From Cauispirillum nitrogeniifigens (GTDB lineage: Bacteria; Pseudomonadota; Alphaproteobacteria; Rhodospirillales; Rhodospirillaceae): DNA of 64,000 nt. Both the position numbers and the translations under genes were made by a program. The stretch covers positions 248,001 to 312,000 of the forward strand of contig NZ_JBLOOT010000005.1 of NCBI RefSeq assembly GCF_049800675.1, read 5' to 3'. Positions 37,668 to 46,235 of this stretch are shown piece after piece (position 1 is the stretch's first letter; each line of letters begins with the position of its first letter). The notes beneath the pieces are model-generated. The model saw only the letters and a program-made list of their open reading frames with translations, did no database searches and was not told where the DNA came from.

Positions 37668-38162
37668 ATGGACGCCTTCCTCCACCCCGGCCGGCCGTTC
37701 TTCGCCGCCGTCCTGACCATCTGCGCCGGTGCCCTGGCCGCCGCCCTGATCGGCGAGCATGTGTTCGGGCTGCGGCCCTGCGTGCTGTGCCTGACCGAAC
37801 GGGTGCCCTACGTGCTGGCCGGCGCGGTGGCCGCCGCCATGGCCGGGCTGCCGACCTCGCCGGGGCTGCGCCGGCTGGGCGTTTTGCTGGTGCTGCTGGC
37901 GGCGACCGCCAACGCCGGCATCAGCGCCTATCACGTCGGCGTCGAGCAGCACTGGTGGGCCAGCGCGGTGTGCGAGGCCCCGGCGCTGGACACCGGCGTC
38001 GACCTCATGCAGGCCCTGAGCACGCCGCAGCGCCCGGCCTGCGACGAGGTGTCCTTCACCCTGTTCGGCATCAGCCTGGCGGGATACAATTTCCTTCTCA
38101 GCACCGCCCTGGCGGCCTTCGCCGCCGCCGCCCTGTCCGGCAACCGGAGGCGCCAGCCATGA
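37668..38162 (+). CDS. dsbB: DsbB family disulfide bond formation protein
   Basis: DsbB reoxidises DsbA by passing electrons to ubiquinone. The 164-residue product has four membrane helices, the first redox pair in LRPCVLCLTERVPY (Cys near 38 and 41) and the second pair CEAP...RPACDEVSF (Cys near 102 and 124). It lies 13 bases after the YqaA-like gene and overlaps coq7 by four bases (ATGA). The neighbouring ubiquinone gene fits its quinone dependence, though this may be incidental. Confidence 0.92.
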   Translation: MDAFLHPGRPFFAAVLTICAGALAAALIGEHVFGLRPCVLCLTERVPYVLAGAVAAAMAGLPTSPGLRRLGVLLVLLAATANAGISAYHVGVEQHWWASAVCEAPALDTGVDLMQALSTPQRPACDEVSFTLFGISLAGYNFLLSTALAAFAAAALSGNRRRQP

Positions 38163-38710
38163 CCAAGACCGCTGAAAACCGCATCCCCGGCGACCCCACG
38201 CGCGAACAGCTTCTCGACCGCATCGTCCGCGTGGATCACGCCGGCGAGTACGGCGCGGTGCGCATCTACGAAGGCCAGTTGGCGGTGCTGGGCAAGGGCG
38301 TGCACGGCAAGACCCTGCGCCACATGCTCGACCAGGAGGTGGTGCACCGCGACCACTTCCAGAAGCTGATCGGCGACCGCCAGGGCCGCCCGACCCTGCT
38401 GCAACCGTTCTGGCACGTCGCCGGCTTCGCCCTGGGCGCCGGCACCGCCCTGCTGGGCGAGAAGGCGGCCATGGCCTGCACCGTGGCGGTCGAGGAAGCC
38501 ATCGACGAACACTACGCCGAACAGGCCGAAAAGCTGGGCGACGACGAGGCCGAGCTGCGCGACACCATCCTGAAGTTCCGCGACGAGGAACTGGAGCACC
38601 GCGACATCGGCTACCAGAACGGCGCCGAACAGGCCCCGGCCTACCCGGTCCTGCACGGCGCCATCAAGGCCGGCACACGCCTGGCGATCTGGCTGAGCGA
38701 GCGGATCTAA
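38159..38710 (+). CDS. coq7: demethoxyubiquinone hydroxylase Coq7
   Basis: Coq7 adds the C6 hydroxyl in the penultimate steps of ubiquinone synthesis with a diiron centre. The 183-residue product has RVDHAGEYGAVRIYEGQ (first Glu near 28), EVVHRDHF (near 61), VAVEEAIDEHY (near 106) and RDEELEHRDIG (near 140), which together supply the E-ExxH-E-ExxH ligands. ATG 38159 overlaps the dsbB stop, so translation is coupled. Confidence 0.96.
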   Translation: MTKTAENRIPGDPTREQLLDRIVRVDHAGEYGAVRIYEGQLAVLGKGVHGKTLRHMLDQEVVHRDHFQKLIGDRQGRPTLLQPFWHVAGFALGAGTALLGEKAAMACTVAVEEAIDEHYAEQAEKLGDDEAELRDTILKFRDEELEHRDIGYQNGAEQAPAYPVLHGAIKAGTRLAIWLSERI

Positions 38711-38976
38711 GGGGCTGCACCGCTGATGTGCCGCCGCCCAGTCAGAGAAGGGGCGCTGAACCGTTCGGGTGCTGAGGGCAGGCGACCGTTACTCCGCTGC
38801 AATCCTCAACCGTTCGTAGGTTCGCGCGCTTGGTTGCCCGAATGCGCCCGCCAGTGCTGGCCTTGGCTCCGACCATCCGGGAAGCGCGGGGTCATCTCCG
38901 AAAACAAAGGCAAAGCCGCGCAGTCTCGGGAGAAAACTGCCTGACTGTCGGGTTTGCCAAGGACTTACAGAGAGAT
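38711..38976. other. gap between coq7 and tRNA-Gln, nothing recognised
   Basis: This 266-base stretch shows no supported gene, terminator or tRNA. It is somewhat less GC-biased at 38900-38960 (CGAAAACAAAGGCAAAG). Adjacent tRNA genes can attract integration, but I see no integrase or direct repeat here. Confidence 0.5.
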
Positions 38977-39051
38977 TGGCTGGGGCGCCAGGATTCGAAC
39001 CTGGGAGTGGCGGTACCAAAAACCGCTGCCTTACCGCTTGGCTACGCCCCA
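38977..39051 (-). tRNA. tRNA-Gln (TTG)
   Basis: The minus strand gives TGGGGCG/CGCCCCA acceptor pairing, D-arm AGCCAAGCGGTAAGGC, anticodon stem GCGGT/ACCGC with loop TTTTGGT (anticodon TTG), T-arm CCAGGTTCGAATCCTGG, discriminator G and an encoded CCA at 38977-38979. Confidence 0.97.
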
Positions 39052-39096
39052 GCAGAGGGCGGGAAGATAGGGGAAGTCGCGGCGGGGCGCAACTGG

Positions 39097-40002
39097 CTAT
39101 TGGGGGGCGTTGAACGGCGCGGTTTCCGACAGCAGCGGGGCGGCCTGTGTCCACCATGTGGGGTGGGCGGAGCGCAGGGCGCGGCAGGCGCTGGTGGCCG
39201 TGTACTCGGTCTCGAACAGGCCCCAGCAGGTGGCGCCGCTGCCCGACATGCGGGCCAGCAGGCAGCCCGGTGCCGCGCCCAGGGCGGCCAGGGTGGTGCC
39301 GATTTCCGGGGCCAGGGAGATGGCCGCCGCCGTCAGGTCGTTGCGCCGCCGGGCCAGGGCGGCGGCCAGGGCGGCGGCGTCGCGCGGGGCGTCCTGGAGC
39401 GGCGCGGGGTCGGAGAAGGCGCCGCTACGGGCCTTGAACACCGCCGGGGTCGACAGCGGCACGCCGGGGTTGGCCAGCACCAGCCACGCCGCCGGCAGCG
39501 GCGGGGCATCGCTCAGCGTCTCGCCCACGCCCGCCACCAGGGTCGCCCGCCCGCGCAGGCACACCGGCACGTCGGCGCCCAGCCGGGCGGCCAGGGCGTA
39601 CATCTCCGCCGCCGGCAGGCTCACCCCCCACAGGCGGCACAGGCCGCGCAGCGCGGCGGCGGCGTCGGCGCTGCCGCCGCCGATGCCGGCGGCCACCGGC
39701 AGGGCCTTGTCGAGGGTGACGTGGGCGTTGGCCGGCACGCCGGTGGCGGCGGCCAGGGCGCGGGCGGCGCGCAGGACGATGTTGTCCTCGTCGGCGACGG
39801 AACCGGCGAGGAAGCCGGCATACGGCCCGGTGACGGTCAGGCTCAGCCCACCCTCCCCCGGCTCCACGGTGACGCGGTCGTGGATGCCGGCGAACACCAC
39901 CAGGCTGTCGAGCAGGTGATAGCCGTCGTCGCGGCGGCCGGTGACGTGCAGGGTCAGGTTGACCTTGGCCGGCGCCAGCACGGCAACGCCGCCGCCGCTC
40001 AT
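39097..40002 (-). CDS. ispE: 4-diphosphocytidyl-2-C-methyl-D-erythritol kinase
   Basis: IspE phosphorylates CDP-ME in the MEP isoprenoid pathway. The 301-residue product begins MSGGGVAVLAPAKVNLTLHV and has the GHMP kinase motif LPVAAGIGGGSADAAAALRGL (about 99-119) and a C-terminal MSGSGATCWGLFE (near 264). ATG 40002 overlaps the stop of the upstream TPR gene (ATGA), so the two are translationally coupled, an arrangement seen in many alphaproteobacteria. Confidence 0.96.
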   Translation of the reverse strand: MSGGGVAVLAPAKVNLTLHVTGRRDDGYHLLDSLVVFAGIHDRVTVEPGEGGLSLTVTGPYAGFLAGSVADEDNIVLRAARALAAATGVPANAHVTLDKALPVAAGIGGGSADAAAALRGLCRLWGVSLPAAEMYALAARLGADVPVCLRGRATLVAGVGETLSDAPPLPAAWLVLANPGVPLSTPAVFKARSGAFSDPAPLQDAPRDAAALAAALARRRNDLTAAAISLAPEIGTTLAALGAAPGCLLARMSGSGATCWGLFETEYTATSACRALRSAHPTWWTQAAPLLSETAPFNAPQ

Positions 40003-41879
40003 GGGCCGTTCCCCGCCTGCCGGGCGGCCCCCTCGCGCCGGGGCTTGGGCGGCGGCAGGCCGTCCCGCAGCTTCTTCTCGATGCTCTCGACGACGTCGGG
40101 CTCGGGCTCCAGGCTCAGGGCGCGCTGCCACTGGAAGCGCGCCTCGGTCCGGCGGCCGACCTGCCACAGGGCGTCGCCCAGATGCTCGTTGATGGTGGGA
40201 TCGGCGGGCGCCAGCTCCACCGCGCGCTCCAGTTCCACCACGGCGGCGGCGAAGTCGCCCAGCAGGTAGTGCGCCCAGCCCAGGCTGTCGACGATGAAGC
40301 CGTCGTTGGGCCGCTGGCGGACCGCCCGTTCGATCAGCGCCTTGCCCTGTTCCAGGTTGATGCCCTGGTCGATCCACGAATAGCCCAGGTAGTTGAGCAC
40401 CAGCGGGTGGTCGGGGTTGAGGTCCAGCGCCTTGAGGAACGCCTTCTCGGCCTCGGGCCAGCGCCCGGCACGCTCCAGGGCGACCCCCAGGCTGTAGTGC
40501 AGGGCCCAGTGGGTGTCGCGCTCGCCGGGCAGACGGCCGAAGGCGCCGCGATAGGCCTCGATGGCGGCATCCCACCGCTCCTGCCGGCGGCGCAGGTCGC
40601 CAAGCTGGATGAGCGGTGCCGCCGCCTGGGGATAGGCCGTCGCCAGATCGCGCAGGATGTCGGCGGCCTCGTCGGCCCGCTCCAGGCGCTCCAGGGTCTC
40701 GGCCAGTTGCAGGCGCACGGGGAAGTGCACCGGGCTGTCGGCGGGCAGGCTGTCGTAGACGGTGGCCGCCGCCTCCCACCGCTGCTGCGTGGTCAGGATG
40801 TCGCCGACCAACATGCGGCCATAGGGAAAGTCGGGGTCGAGCAGCAGCGACAGACGGGCGAACATCAGCGCCGTATCCGCCGCCCCGCTCTGCAACACCG
40901 AGGACGCCGCGCCGTACAGCGCCTCGGCCAGGCCCTGGCGGGCGGTGGCGATGGGGCGCCAGTCGGCGGGGCGGTCCTGGAAGCGGTCGAAGACCGCCTC
41001 GATCAGCACCGAGTCCGGGTGCTCCTCGCGGTAGCGCCCGATCAGCGCCAGGGCGTCGGCCTGCCGTCCCTGGCGGCGCAGGAAGGCGGCGACCACCTCC
41101 ACCGTGCGCAGGGTCAGCGGGTTGTCGGGCGCCACCGCCGCGTCATACAGCGGCATGGCGTCGTCCGGCCGTCCCGCGAGGTCGAGGACGAGGCCGGCAT
41201 GGAACTGGTGAAGCTGGTCGAGCTGCGGGCTGTCGGCCATGGGCGCCAGCGCCGCCAGGGCGTCCTCCGTCCGCCCCTGCCCGGCCAGGATCCAGCCTTG
41301 CAGCAGCGGCACGAGGAAGCTGTTCAGGCCCTGCGGCTCCAGGTCCGCGACATAGGGCCAGGCGGCGGCGAAGTCATCGCGCGCCGCCGCCCCGACGGCC
41401 AGCACCAGCGGCGCGACGGAGGCATCGGCGTCCAGGTCCAGGACGCGGGCGGCAAGCTCCAGGGCGCGGTCGTAGCGCCCTTCCGCCAGCAGGAAGAAAT
41501 AGGCCCGGCGGGCCAGGGCGACGTTGCCCGGATCCGCCTTCAGGGCCTCAAGGTAGTTGTCGGCCGCGGCCGAGGTGTCCGACACGTCCTGGGCATGCCG
41601 CCCGGCGAGGTAGCTGCCCAGCCCCAGGCCGCTGCCGTCCGCCGCCGTGCCCTTGCGGGGCGTGGCGGCGGGCATGCCGCCCAGTTCCACCGACTGGCCG
41701 GAGGTCGCCGTGGACACCGGGGCCTGCGGCGCCTCGGCCGGAGCCGGGCCGACCGGCTGCCCGCCACAGGCGGAGGGCAGCAGGACGGCCAGGGCGGCGG
41801 CCGAGGCCAACAGGCGCACGGCCCTGCGGCGGGCGGTGGGGGCGGAGGAGACGGGGCGGAGCCCCCAAAGTCGCGTCAT
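39999..41879 (-). CDS. tetratricopeptide repeat protein, probably envelope-associated
   Basis: The 626-residue product starts with a basic then hydrophobic signal (about 15-38) ending LLPSACGGQ. The Cys resembles a lipobox but has Pro at -3, so lipidation is uncertain. From about residue 90 on it is built of TPR-like helical pairs, with clear units at AFLKALDLNPDHPLVLNYLGY and ERAVELAPADPTINEHLGDALW (near 480-580). TPR proteins act as assembly scaffolds, but the partner here is unknown. It is coupled to ispE. Confidence 0.88.
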   Translation of the reverse strand: MTRLWGLRPVSSAPTARRRAVRLLASAAALAVLLPSACGGQPVGPAPAEAPQAPVSTATSGQSVELGGMPAATPRKGTAADGSGLGLGSYLAGRHAQDVSDTSAAADNYLEALKADPGNVALARRAYFFLLAEGRYDRALELAARVLDLDADASVAPLVLAVGAAARDDFAAAWPYVADLEPQGLNSFLVPLLQGWILAGQGRTEDALAALAPMADSPQLDQLHQFHAGLVLDLAGRPDDAMPLYDAAVAPDNPLTLRTVEVVAAFLRRQGRQADALALIGRYREEHPDSVLIEAVFDRFQDRPADWRPIATARQGLAEALYGAASSVLQSGAADTALMFARLSLLLDPDFPYGRMLVGDILTTQQRWEAAATVYDSLPADSPVHFPVRLQLAETLERLERADEAADILRDLATAYPQAAAPLIQLGDLRRRQERWDAAIEAYRGAFGRLPGERDTHWALHYSLGVALERAGRWPEAEKAFLKALDLNPDHPLVLNYLGYSWIDQGINLEQGKALIERAVRQRPNDGFIVDSLGWAHYLLGDFAAAVVELERAVELAPADPTINEHLGDALWQVGRRTEARFQWQRALSLEPEPDVVESIEKKLRDGLPPPKPRREGAARQAGNGP

Positions 41880-41914
41880 CGCCGTGTCGGCACCCTTCGT
41901 GGCCAGGTCTACGG

Positions 41915-43555
41915 TTACATGTTGGGATAGTTCGGCCCGCCGCCACCCTGCGGGACCACCCAGTTGATGTTCTGGGTCGGGTCCTTGATGTCGCAGGTCT
42001 TGCAGTGGACGCAGTTCTGGGCGTTGATCTGCAACCGCTTGCCGGACTTGTCGTCCTTCTCCACGTACTCGTAGACGCCGGCCGGGCAGAAGCGCTGTTC
42101 CGGGCCGTCATAGAGGGCCAGGTTGACGCGTTCGGGCACCGTCGGGTCCTTGAGCTGGAGGTGGCAGGGCTGCTCCTCCTCGTGGTTGGTGTTGGAGATG
42201 AACACCGACGACAGCTTGTCGAAGCTGACCTTGCCGTCGGGCTTGGGGTAGTTGATCTTGGGCATCTCCGACGCCTTCTTCAGGCAGTCGTGGTCGGAGT
42301 GGTTGCGGAAGGTCCACGGCGCCTTGCCCATGAACAGGTAGGTGTCCAGCGCCGAATAGGCGATGCCGCCCCACAGGCCCCAGCGGAACGACGGGCGGAT
42401 GTTGCGGACCTTGTACAGTTCCTCCCACACCCAGGACTTTTCCATGCCCTGCTGGTAGGTCTTGACCTCGGCCTTGTCGGCGGTCTCGGCCTTGAGCGCC
42501 TCGAACACCGCCTCGGCACAGACCATGGCCGACTTCATGGCGGTGTGGGTGCCCTTGATCTTGGGCACGTTGAGGAAGCCCGCCGTGTCGCCGATCAGGG
42601 CGCCGCCGGGGAAGGTCAGCTTGGGAATGGACTGGAAGCCGCCCTCGTTCAGCGCGCGGGCGCCGTAGGCGATGCGCCGGCCGCCCTCGAAGGTGGGACG
42701 GATGGCCGGGTGGGTCTTGAAGCGCTGGAACTCGTCGAACGGCGACAGGTGCGGGTTCTCGTAGTCCAGGCCGATGACGAAGCCGACCGCCACCTGGTTG
42801 TTCTCCAGGTGGTAGAGGAACGACCCGCCATAGGTCTTGGTGTCCACCGGCCAGCCGACGGTGTGGACGATCTTGCCCTGCTGGTGCTTGGCCGGATCGA
42901 TCTCCCACAGTTCCTTGATGCCGATGCCGTAGGTCTGCGGGTCCTTGCCGTCGCGCAGGTTGAAGCGCTGCATCAGGCCCTTGGTCAGCGAGCCGCGGCA
43001 GCCCTCGGCGAAGATGGTCTGCCTGGCGTGCAGTTCGACGCCGGGCTCGAACATGCCGTCGATGGGGTTGCCCTCGCGGTCGCGGCCCATGTCGCCGGTG
43101 GCCACGCCCTTGACCGAGCCATCGTCGTTGTACAGCACCTCGGCCCCGGCGAAGCCGGCGTAGATCTCCACGCCCATGGCCTCGGCCTGCTCGGCCAACC
43201 AGCGGCAGAAGTTGCCCAGGCTGATGATGTAGTTGCCGTGGTTGTTCATCTGCGGCGGAGTCGGCAGCTTGCGGGCGCCGGTCTCGGTCAGGAACAGGAA
43301 CTCGTCCTGCTGGGCGGGGGTGTTCAGCGGCGCGCCGCGCTCCTTCCAGTCGGGGAGCAGTTCGTTGAGCGCGCGCGGTTCCAGCACCGCGCCGGACAGG
43401 ATATGGGCGCCGACCTCGGAGCCCTTTTCAATCACGCAGACGGTGGTCTCGCGGCCCTCGGCCTGAGCGAGTTGCATGAGGCGGATCGCCGCGGTCAGGC
43501 CGGAGGGGCCCGCGCCGACGATCACCACGTCGAATTCCATCGACTCCCGTTCCAT
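41915..43555 (-). CDS. electron transfer flavoprotein-ubiquinone oxidoreductase
   Basis: ETF-QO passes electrons from ETF (fatty and amino acid oxidation) to ubiquinone at the inner membrane. The 546-residue product has the FAD motif VVIVGAGPSGLTAAIRL (about 10-26), the FAD/quinone region TYGIGIKELWEI (near 215) and the [4Fe-4S] ligands FCPAGVYEY and CVHCKTCDIKDP near the C-terminus. Length is typical. ATG 43555 follows an excellent GGAGAGGAGAGTT site. The etfAB genes are not in the window. Confidence 0.96.
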   Translation of the reverse strand: MERESMEFDVVIVGAGPSGLTAAIRLMQLAQAEGRETTVCVIEKGSEVGAHILSGAVLEPRALNELLPDWKERGAPLNTPAQQDEFLFLTETGARKLPTPPQMNNHGNYIISLGNFCRWLAEQAEAMGVEIYAGFAGAEVLYNDDGSVKGVATGDMGRDREGNPIDGMFEPGVELHARQTIFAEGCRGSLTKGLMQRFNLRDGKDPQTYGIGIKELWEIDPAKHQQGKIVHTVGWPVDTKTYGGSFLYHLENNQVAVGFVIGLDYENPHLSPFDEFQRFKTHPAIRPTFEGGRRIAYGARALNEGGFQSIPKLTFPGGALIGDTAGFLNVPKIKGTHTAMKSAMVCAEAVFEALKAETADKAEVKTYQQGMEKSWVWEELYKVRNIRPSFRWGLWGGIAYSALDTYLFMGKAPWTFRNHSDHDCLKKASEMPKINYPKPDGKVSFDKLSSVFISNTNHEEEQPCHLQLKDPTVPERVNLALYDGPEQRFCPAGVYEYVEKDDKSGKRLQINAQNCVHCKTCDIKDPTQNINWVVPQGGGGPNYPNM

Positions 43556-43689
43556 AACTCTCCTCTCCGTGCGTCTTGAGATCTGCCAAGTCTTGTTTTT
43601 GCATTCGCCGATGATGGCCCATCCGGCGGGCCGCATAGCATAGGGGGTACGTCTGTTGCAGGAAAGTCCTCCGTGTTAATGTGCCGCCC

Positions 43690-44613
43690 ATGACCCTGCT
43701 GGAAACGGAAAACCTCGCCCCGGACGCGCTGCTGCGCTGGTACCTGGAGGCCGGAGTGGACGAGGCGGTGGGCGAGGACGCCCTCGACCGCTACGCCCTG
43801 TCGGCTGCGCAGGTGGCGGCTGCCCAGGTGGCGGCTGCGCAGGTGGCGGCTGCGCAGGTGGCGGCCACGCAGGCCCGCGCTGCGGCGCCAGCCGCCAGAC
43901 CCGCGCCGGGGACGGCCCCCATGGCCGCGCCCCGCCCGGATCCGGGGCCACGGTCCCAGCAGGCCACCGCCGCCCCGGTCCTGGCCGATTCTCCCCGGCA
44001 GGCGGCGCAGAGCGCGGCGCACATGGCCGCCGCCGCCACCAGCCTGGAGGAACTGCGCCGGGCGCTGGAGTCCTTCGACGGCTGCCCGCTGAAGGCCACC
44101 GCCACCCACACGGTCTTTGCCGACGGCAACCCCGGCGGCGCGCTGATGGTGGTGGGCGAGGCGCCGGGGCGCGACGAGGATCGCCTGGGCCTGCCGTTCG
44201 TCGGCGAAAGCGGCCAGTTGCTCGACAAGATGCTGGCCAGCATCGGCCAGACCCGCGACACCTTCTACATCACCAACGTGCTGCCGTGGCGGCCGCCGGG
44301 CAACCGCACCCCGACCGACGCCGAGGTGGCGGTGTGCCTGCCGTTCCTGGAGCGCCATATCGAACTGGTGCAGCCCAAGGTCCTGCTGCTGGTCGGCGGC
44401 CTGGCGGCCAAGACCATCCTCGCCAAGCCCGAGGGCATCATGAAGCTGCGCGGCCGCTGGCAGGGCTACGCCACGCCGGGGCTGTCGCACCCCATCCCGG
44501 CCATCGCCACCTTCCACCCGGCCTACCTCCTGCGCTCGCCGGCCCAGAAGCGCCTGGCGTGGCGCGACCTCCTCGACCTCAAGCAGAAGCTGCGGGAAAC
44601 GGCGCGGCCGTGA
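43690..44613 (+). CDS. uracil-DNA glycosylase, family 4 type (alphaproteobacterial form)
   Basis: This enzyme removes uracil from DNA to start base excision repair. The 307-residue product has an Ala/Gln/Pro-rich N-terminal region (about 38-110, with four QVAAA repeats) and then a catalytic domain: VVGEAPGRDEDRLGLPFVGESGQLLDKML (near 155-183), NVLPWRPPGNRTPTDAE (near 197) and the DNA-contacting FHPAYLLRSP (near 275). Two of the four iron-sulfur Cys expected in family 4 are absent (only GCPL and VCLP remain), as also seen in alphaproteobacterial relatives. ATG 43690 is chosen. A GTG at 43681 is possible. Confidence 0.92.
   Translation: MTLLETENLAPDALLRWYLEAGVDEAVGEDALDRYALSAAQVAAAQVAAAQVAAAQVAATQARAAAPAARPAPGTAPMAAPRPDPGPRSQQATAAPVLADSPRQAAQSAAHMAAAATSLEELRRALESFDGCPLKATATHTVFADGNPGGALMVVGEAPGRDEDRLGLPFVGESGQLLDKMLASIGQTRDTFYITNVLPWRPPGNRTPTDAEVAVCLPFLERHIELVQPKVLLLVGGLAAKTILAKPEGIMKLRGRWQGYATPGLSHPIPAIATFHPAYLLRSPAQKRLAWRDLLDLKQKLRETARP
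43810..43869 (+). repeat. four tandem 15-base repeats inside the UDG gene
   Basis: Units CAGGTGGCGGCTGCC, CAGGTGGCGGCTGCG (twice) and CAGGTGGCGGCCACG encode QVAAA, QVAAA, QVAAA and QVAAT in frame. They lie in the linker before the catalytic domain, and near-identity at the DNA level implies recent expansion. Confidence 0.95.
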
Positions 44614-44629
44614 GCCACCGGGCCGCGCT

Positions 44630-45622
44630 TCAGAACAGCAGCGGCAACGGCCCGGTCAGGTCGAGCAGGCGCAGCAGCAGGTAGCCGAACGGCACGGCGA
44701 ACATCACCATGTTGGCGACCACGTCGGCGGCAAGGCGCCAGTCGGCGTCCGCCACCCGCACGATGCCGATGCCCTTGAAATGGGTGACCGGAAGGATGGC
44801 ATCGACTGGGACCGGCACCGGACCGGCGCCGCCCGCCTCCGCCTCGCGGCGGCGGCAGAACCTCCGCCACGCCTGTTCGACGGCGTCCTTCTCCAGTTCC
44901 TCCTCGGTCGGCGGGATGAGCCCCACATGGGCGTTGACCACCGTCCGGTAGCTGTCGCCGGACGACAGGGTGCGGAACACCCCGTTGACCTGCATGGGCT
45001 TGTCGGCGGGAACGACCTCCTCCAGGCGGGCGGAGATCTTCCCCCCGTCCCCCAGTTCCTCGCGGATGTCCTGCCGCAGCAGCTCGCGGGAGGCATCGAG
45101 CTGGGCGAGTTCGACCCGCATGGCCACTTCGTCGGCTTCGTGCACCGGCAGGAACGCCTCGCGATCGCCATCGGTCAGCAGCACCGCGGCCGGCAGGACC
45201 TTCTCCCGCGCCGTCACCAGCTCCCCGCTGGCGTCGCGGGCGGAGAACCAGGCGTTGAACGCCACGCAGGGAACGCCGTAGAGCGGCGAGACCAGCGTGC
45301 CCTCGATGGGGCGCACCGTGCCGATCAGCTCGATGCGGCCTTGGGACGCGGCGCGCAGCGTCTGAGTGGCGGTGTCAGCCCGCTTGACCTGCATGCGCAG
45401 GGCGTTGACCGCGACGGCGATGAAGACGTGGAAGGTGAAGCCGGCCAGGATCAGCACCGGCCAGTACAACCACTCCAGCCACCCGGCCAGGGCCCACAGC
45501 CCCCAGGCCACCGCGCCGCTGACGGGCATGACGGTGGCGTAGCCCATGACGACCTCCGACCGCTCCTTCTTGCGGAGCAGGGTCCGCCAGTGGCGGGGCT
45601 GCGCTGCCGATGTATCGGTCAT
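44630..45622 (-). CDS. membrane protein with a MUL1/GIDE-like (BAM) domain, copy A
   Basis: The 330-residue product has two N-terminal membrane helices (about 28-48 and 52-76), a soluble domain with SQGRIELIGTVRPIEGTLVSPLYGVPCVAFNAWF (about 91-125) and a C-terminal helix (about 300-322). This layout and the QGRxEL..G....PL..PL sequence match the BAM domain of mitochondrial MUL1/GIDE and its bacterial relatives, but there is no RING finger, so no ligase activity is implied. It is last in an operon with lemA and a second GIDE-like gene. Confidence 0.75.
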   Translation of the reverse strand: MTDTSAAQPRHWRTLLRKKERSEVVMGYATVMPVSGAVAWGLWALAGWLEWLYWPVLILAGFTFHVFIAVAVNALRMQVKRADTATQTLRAASQGRIELIGTVRPIEGTLVSPLYGVPCVAFNAWFSARDASGELVTAREKVLPAAVLLTDGDREAFLPVHEADEVAMRVELAQLDASRELLRQDIREELGDGGKISARLEEVVPADKPMQVNGVFRTLSSGDSYRTVVNAHVGLIPPTEEELEKDAVEQAWRRFCRRREAEAGGAGPVPVPVDAILPVTHFKGIGIVRVADADWRLAADVVANMVMFAVPFGYLLLRLLDLTGPLPLLF

Positions 45623-45641
45623 GTCGGCGCGCCTCGTCGCC

Positions 45642-46220
45642 TCAGGCGCCGAACAGGGACTTCATGCTGATGTCGGCCCGTTCCTCCTCCTTGGCCTCGA
45701 ACAGCGGGAAGGCGCCGAAGTTGAACAGGCGGGCGACGATGAGGTCGGGAAACTGTTCGCGGCGGATGTTGTTGATGTTGACCGCCTCGTTGTAGAACTC
45801 GCGGCGGTCGGAGATGGACTCCTCCAGGCCGGTGACGCGGCCCATCAGCTGCTTGAAGTGCTCGTTGCTCTTGAGATCGGGATAGGCCTCGGCGCGGGCC
45901 AGCAGCCCGGTCATGGCGCGTCCCAGAAGCCCTTCGGTGGCCGACACGCCCGAGACGTCGCCCTTGGACAGACAGGCGTCGCCCTCGTTGCGCAGAGCGA
46001 CGATGCGCTCCAGGGTTTCGCGCTCATAGGTCATGTACTGCTTGCACACCTCGACCAGCTTGGGCAGTTCCTCGTAGCGCTGGCGCAACAACACGTCGAT
46101 GTTGGACCATGCCTCGCCGACGTTATGCTTCAGGGCCACCAGGCGGTTGTAGAGGCTGATGGCGTAGAGGATGACCACCACCCCGATGGCAACGGGAACG
46201 AGCATGCCGGAAAAGTCCAT
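45642..46220 (-). CDS. lemA: LemA family protein
   Basis: The 192-residue product has one N-terminal membrane helix (about 5-24) with the soluble helical part starting YNRLVALKHNVGEAWSNIDVLLRQRYEELPKLVEVCKQYMTYE, diagnostic of LemA, and ending VARLFNFGAFPLFEAKEEER. Family function is not established. AGGAGTT precedes the ATG. It sits 15 bases after one GIDE-like gene and 19 bases before the other, so all three are almost certainly co-transcribed. Confidence 0.95.
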   Translation of the reverse strand: MDFSGMLVPVAIGVVVILYAISLYNRLVALKHNVGEAWSNIDVLLRQRYEELPKLVEVCKQYMTYERETLERIVALRNEGDACLSKGDVSGVSATEGLLGRAMTGLLARAEAYPDLKSNEHFKQLMGRVTGLEESISDRREFYNEAVNINNIRREQFPDLIVARLFNFGAFPLFEAKEEERADISMKSLFGA

Positions 46221-46235
46221 GGACGGAACTCCTGA

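Noticed and set aside
38711..39051. Integration site or remnant next to tRNA-Gln
   Set aside because: No integrase, no duplicated tRNA 3' end and no phage-like genes were seen.
43810..43869. Regulatory repeat array
   Set aside because: The 15-base units are in frame inside the UDG gene and encode a regular peptide, so a coding linker expansion explains them.
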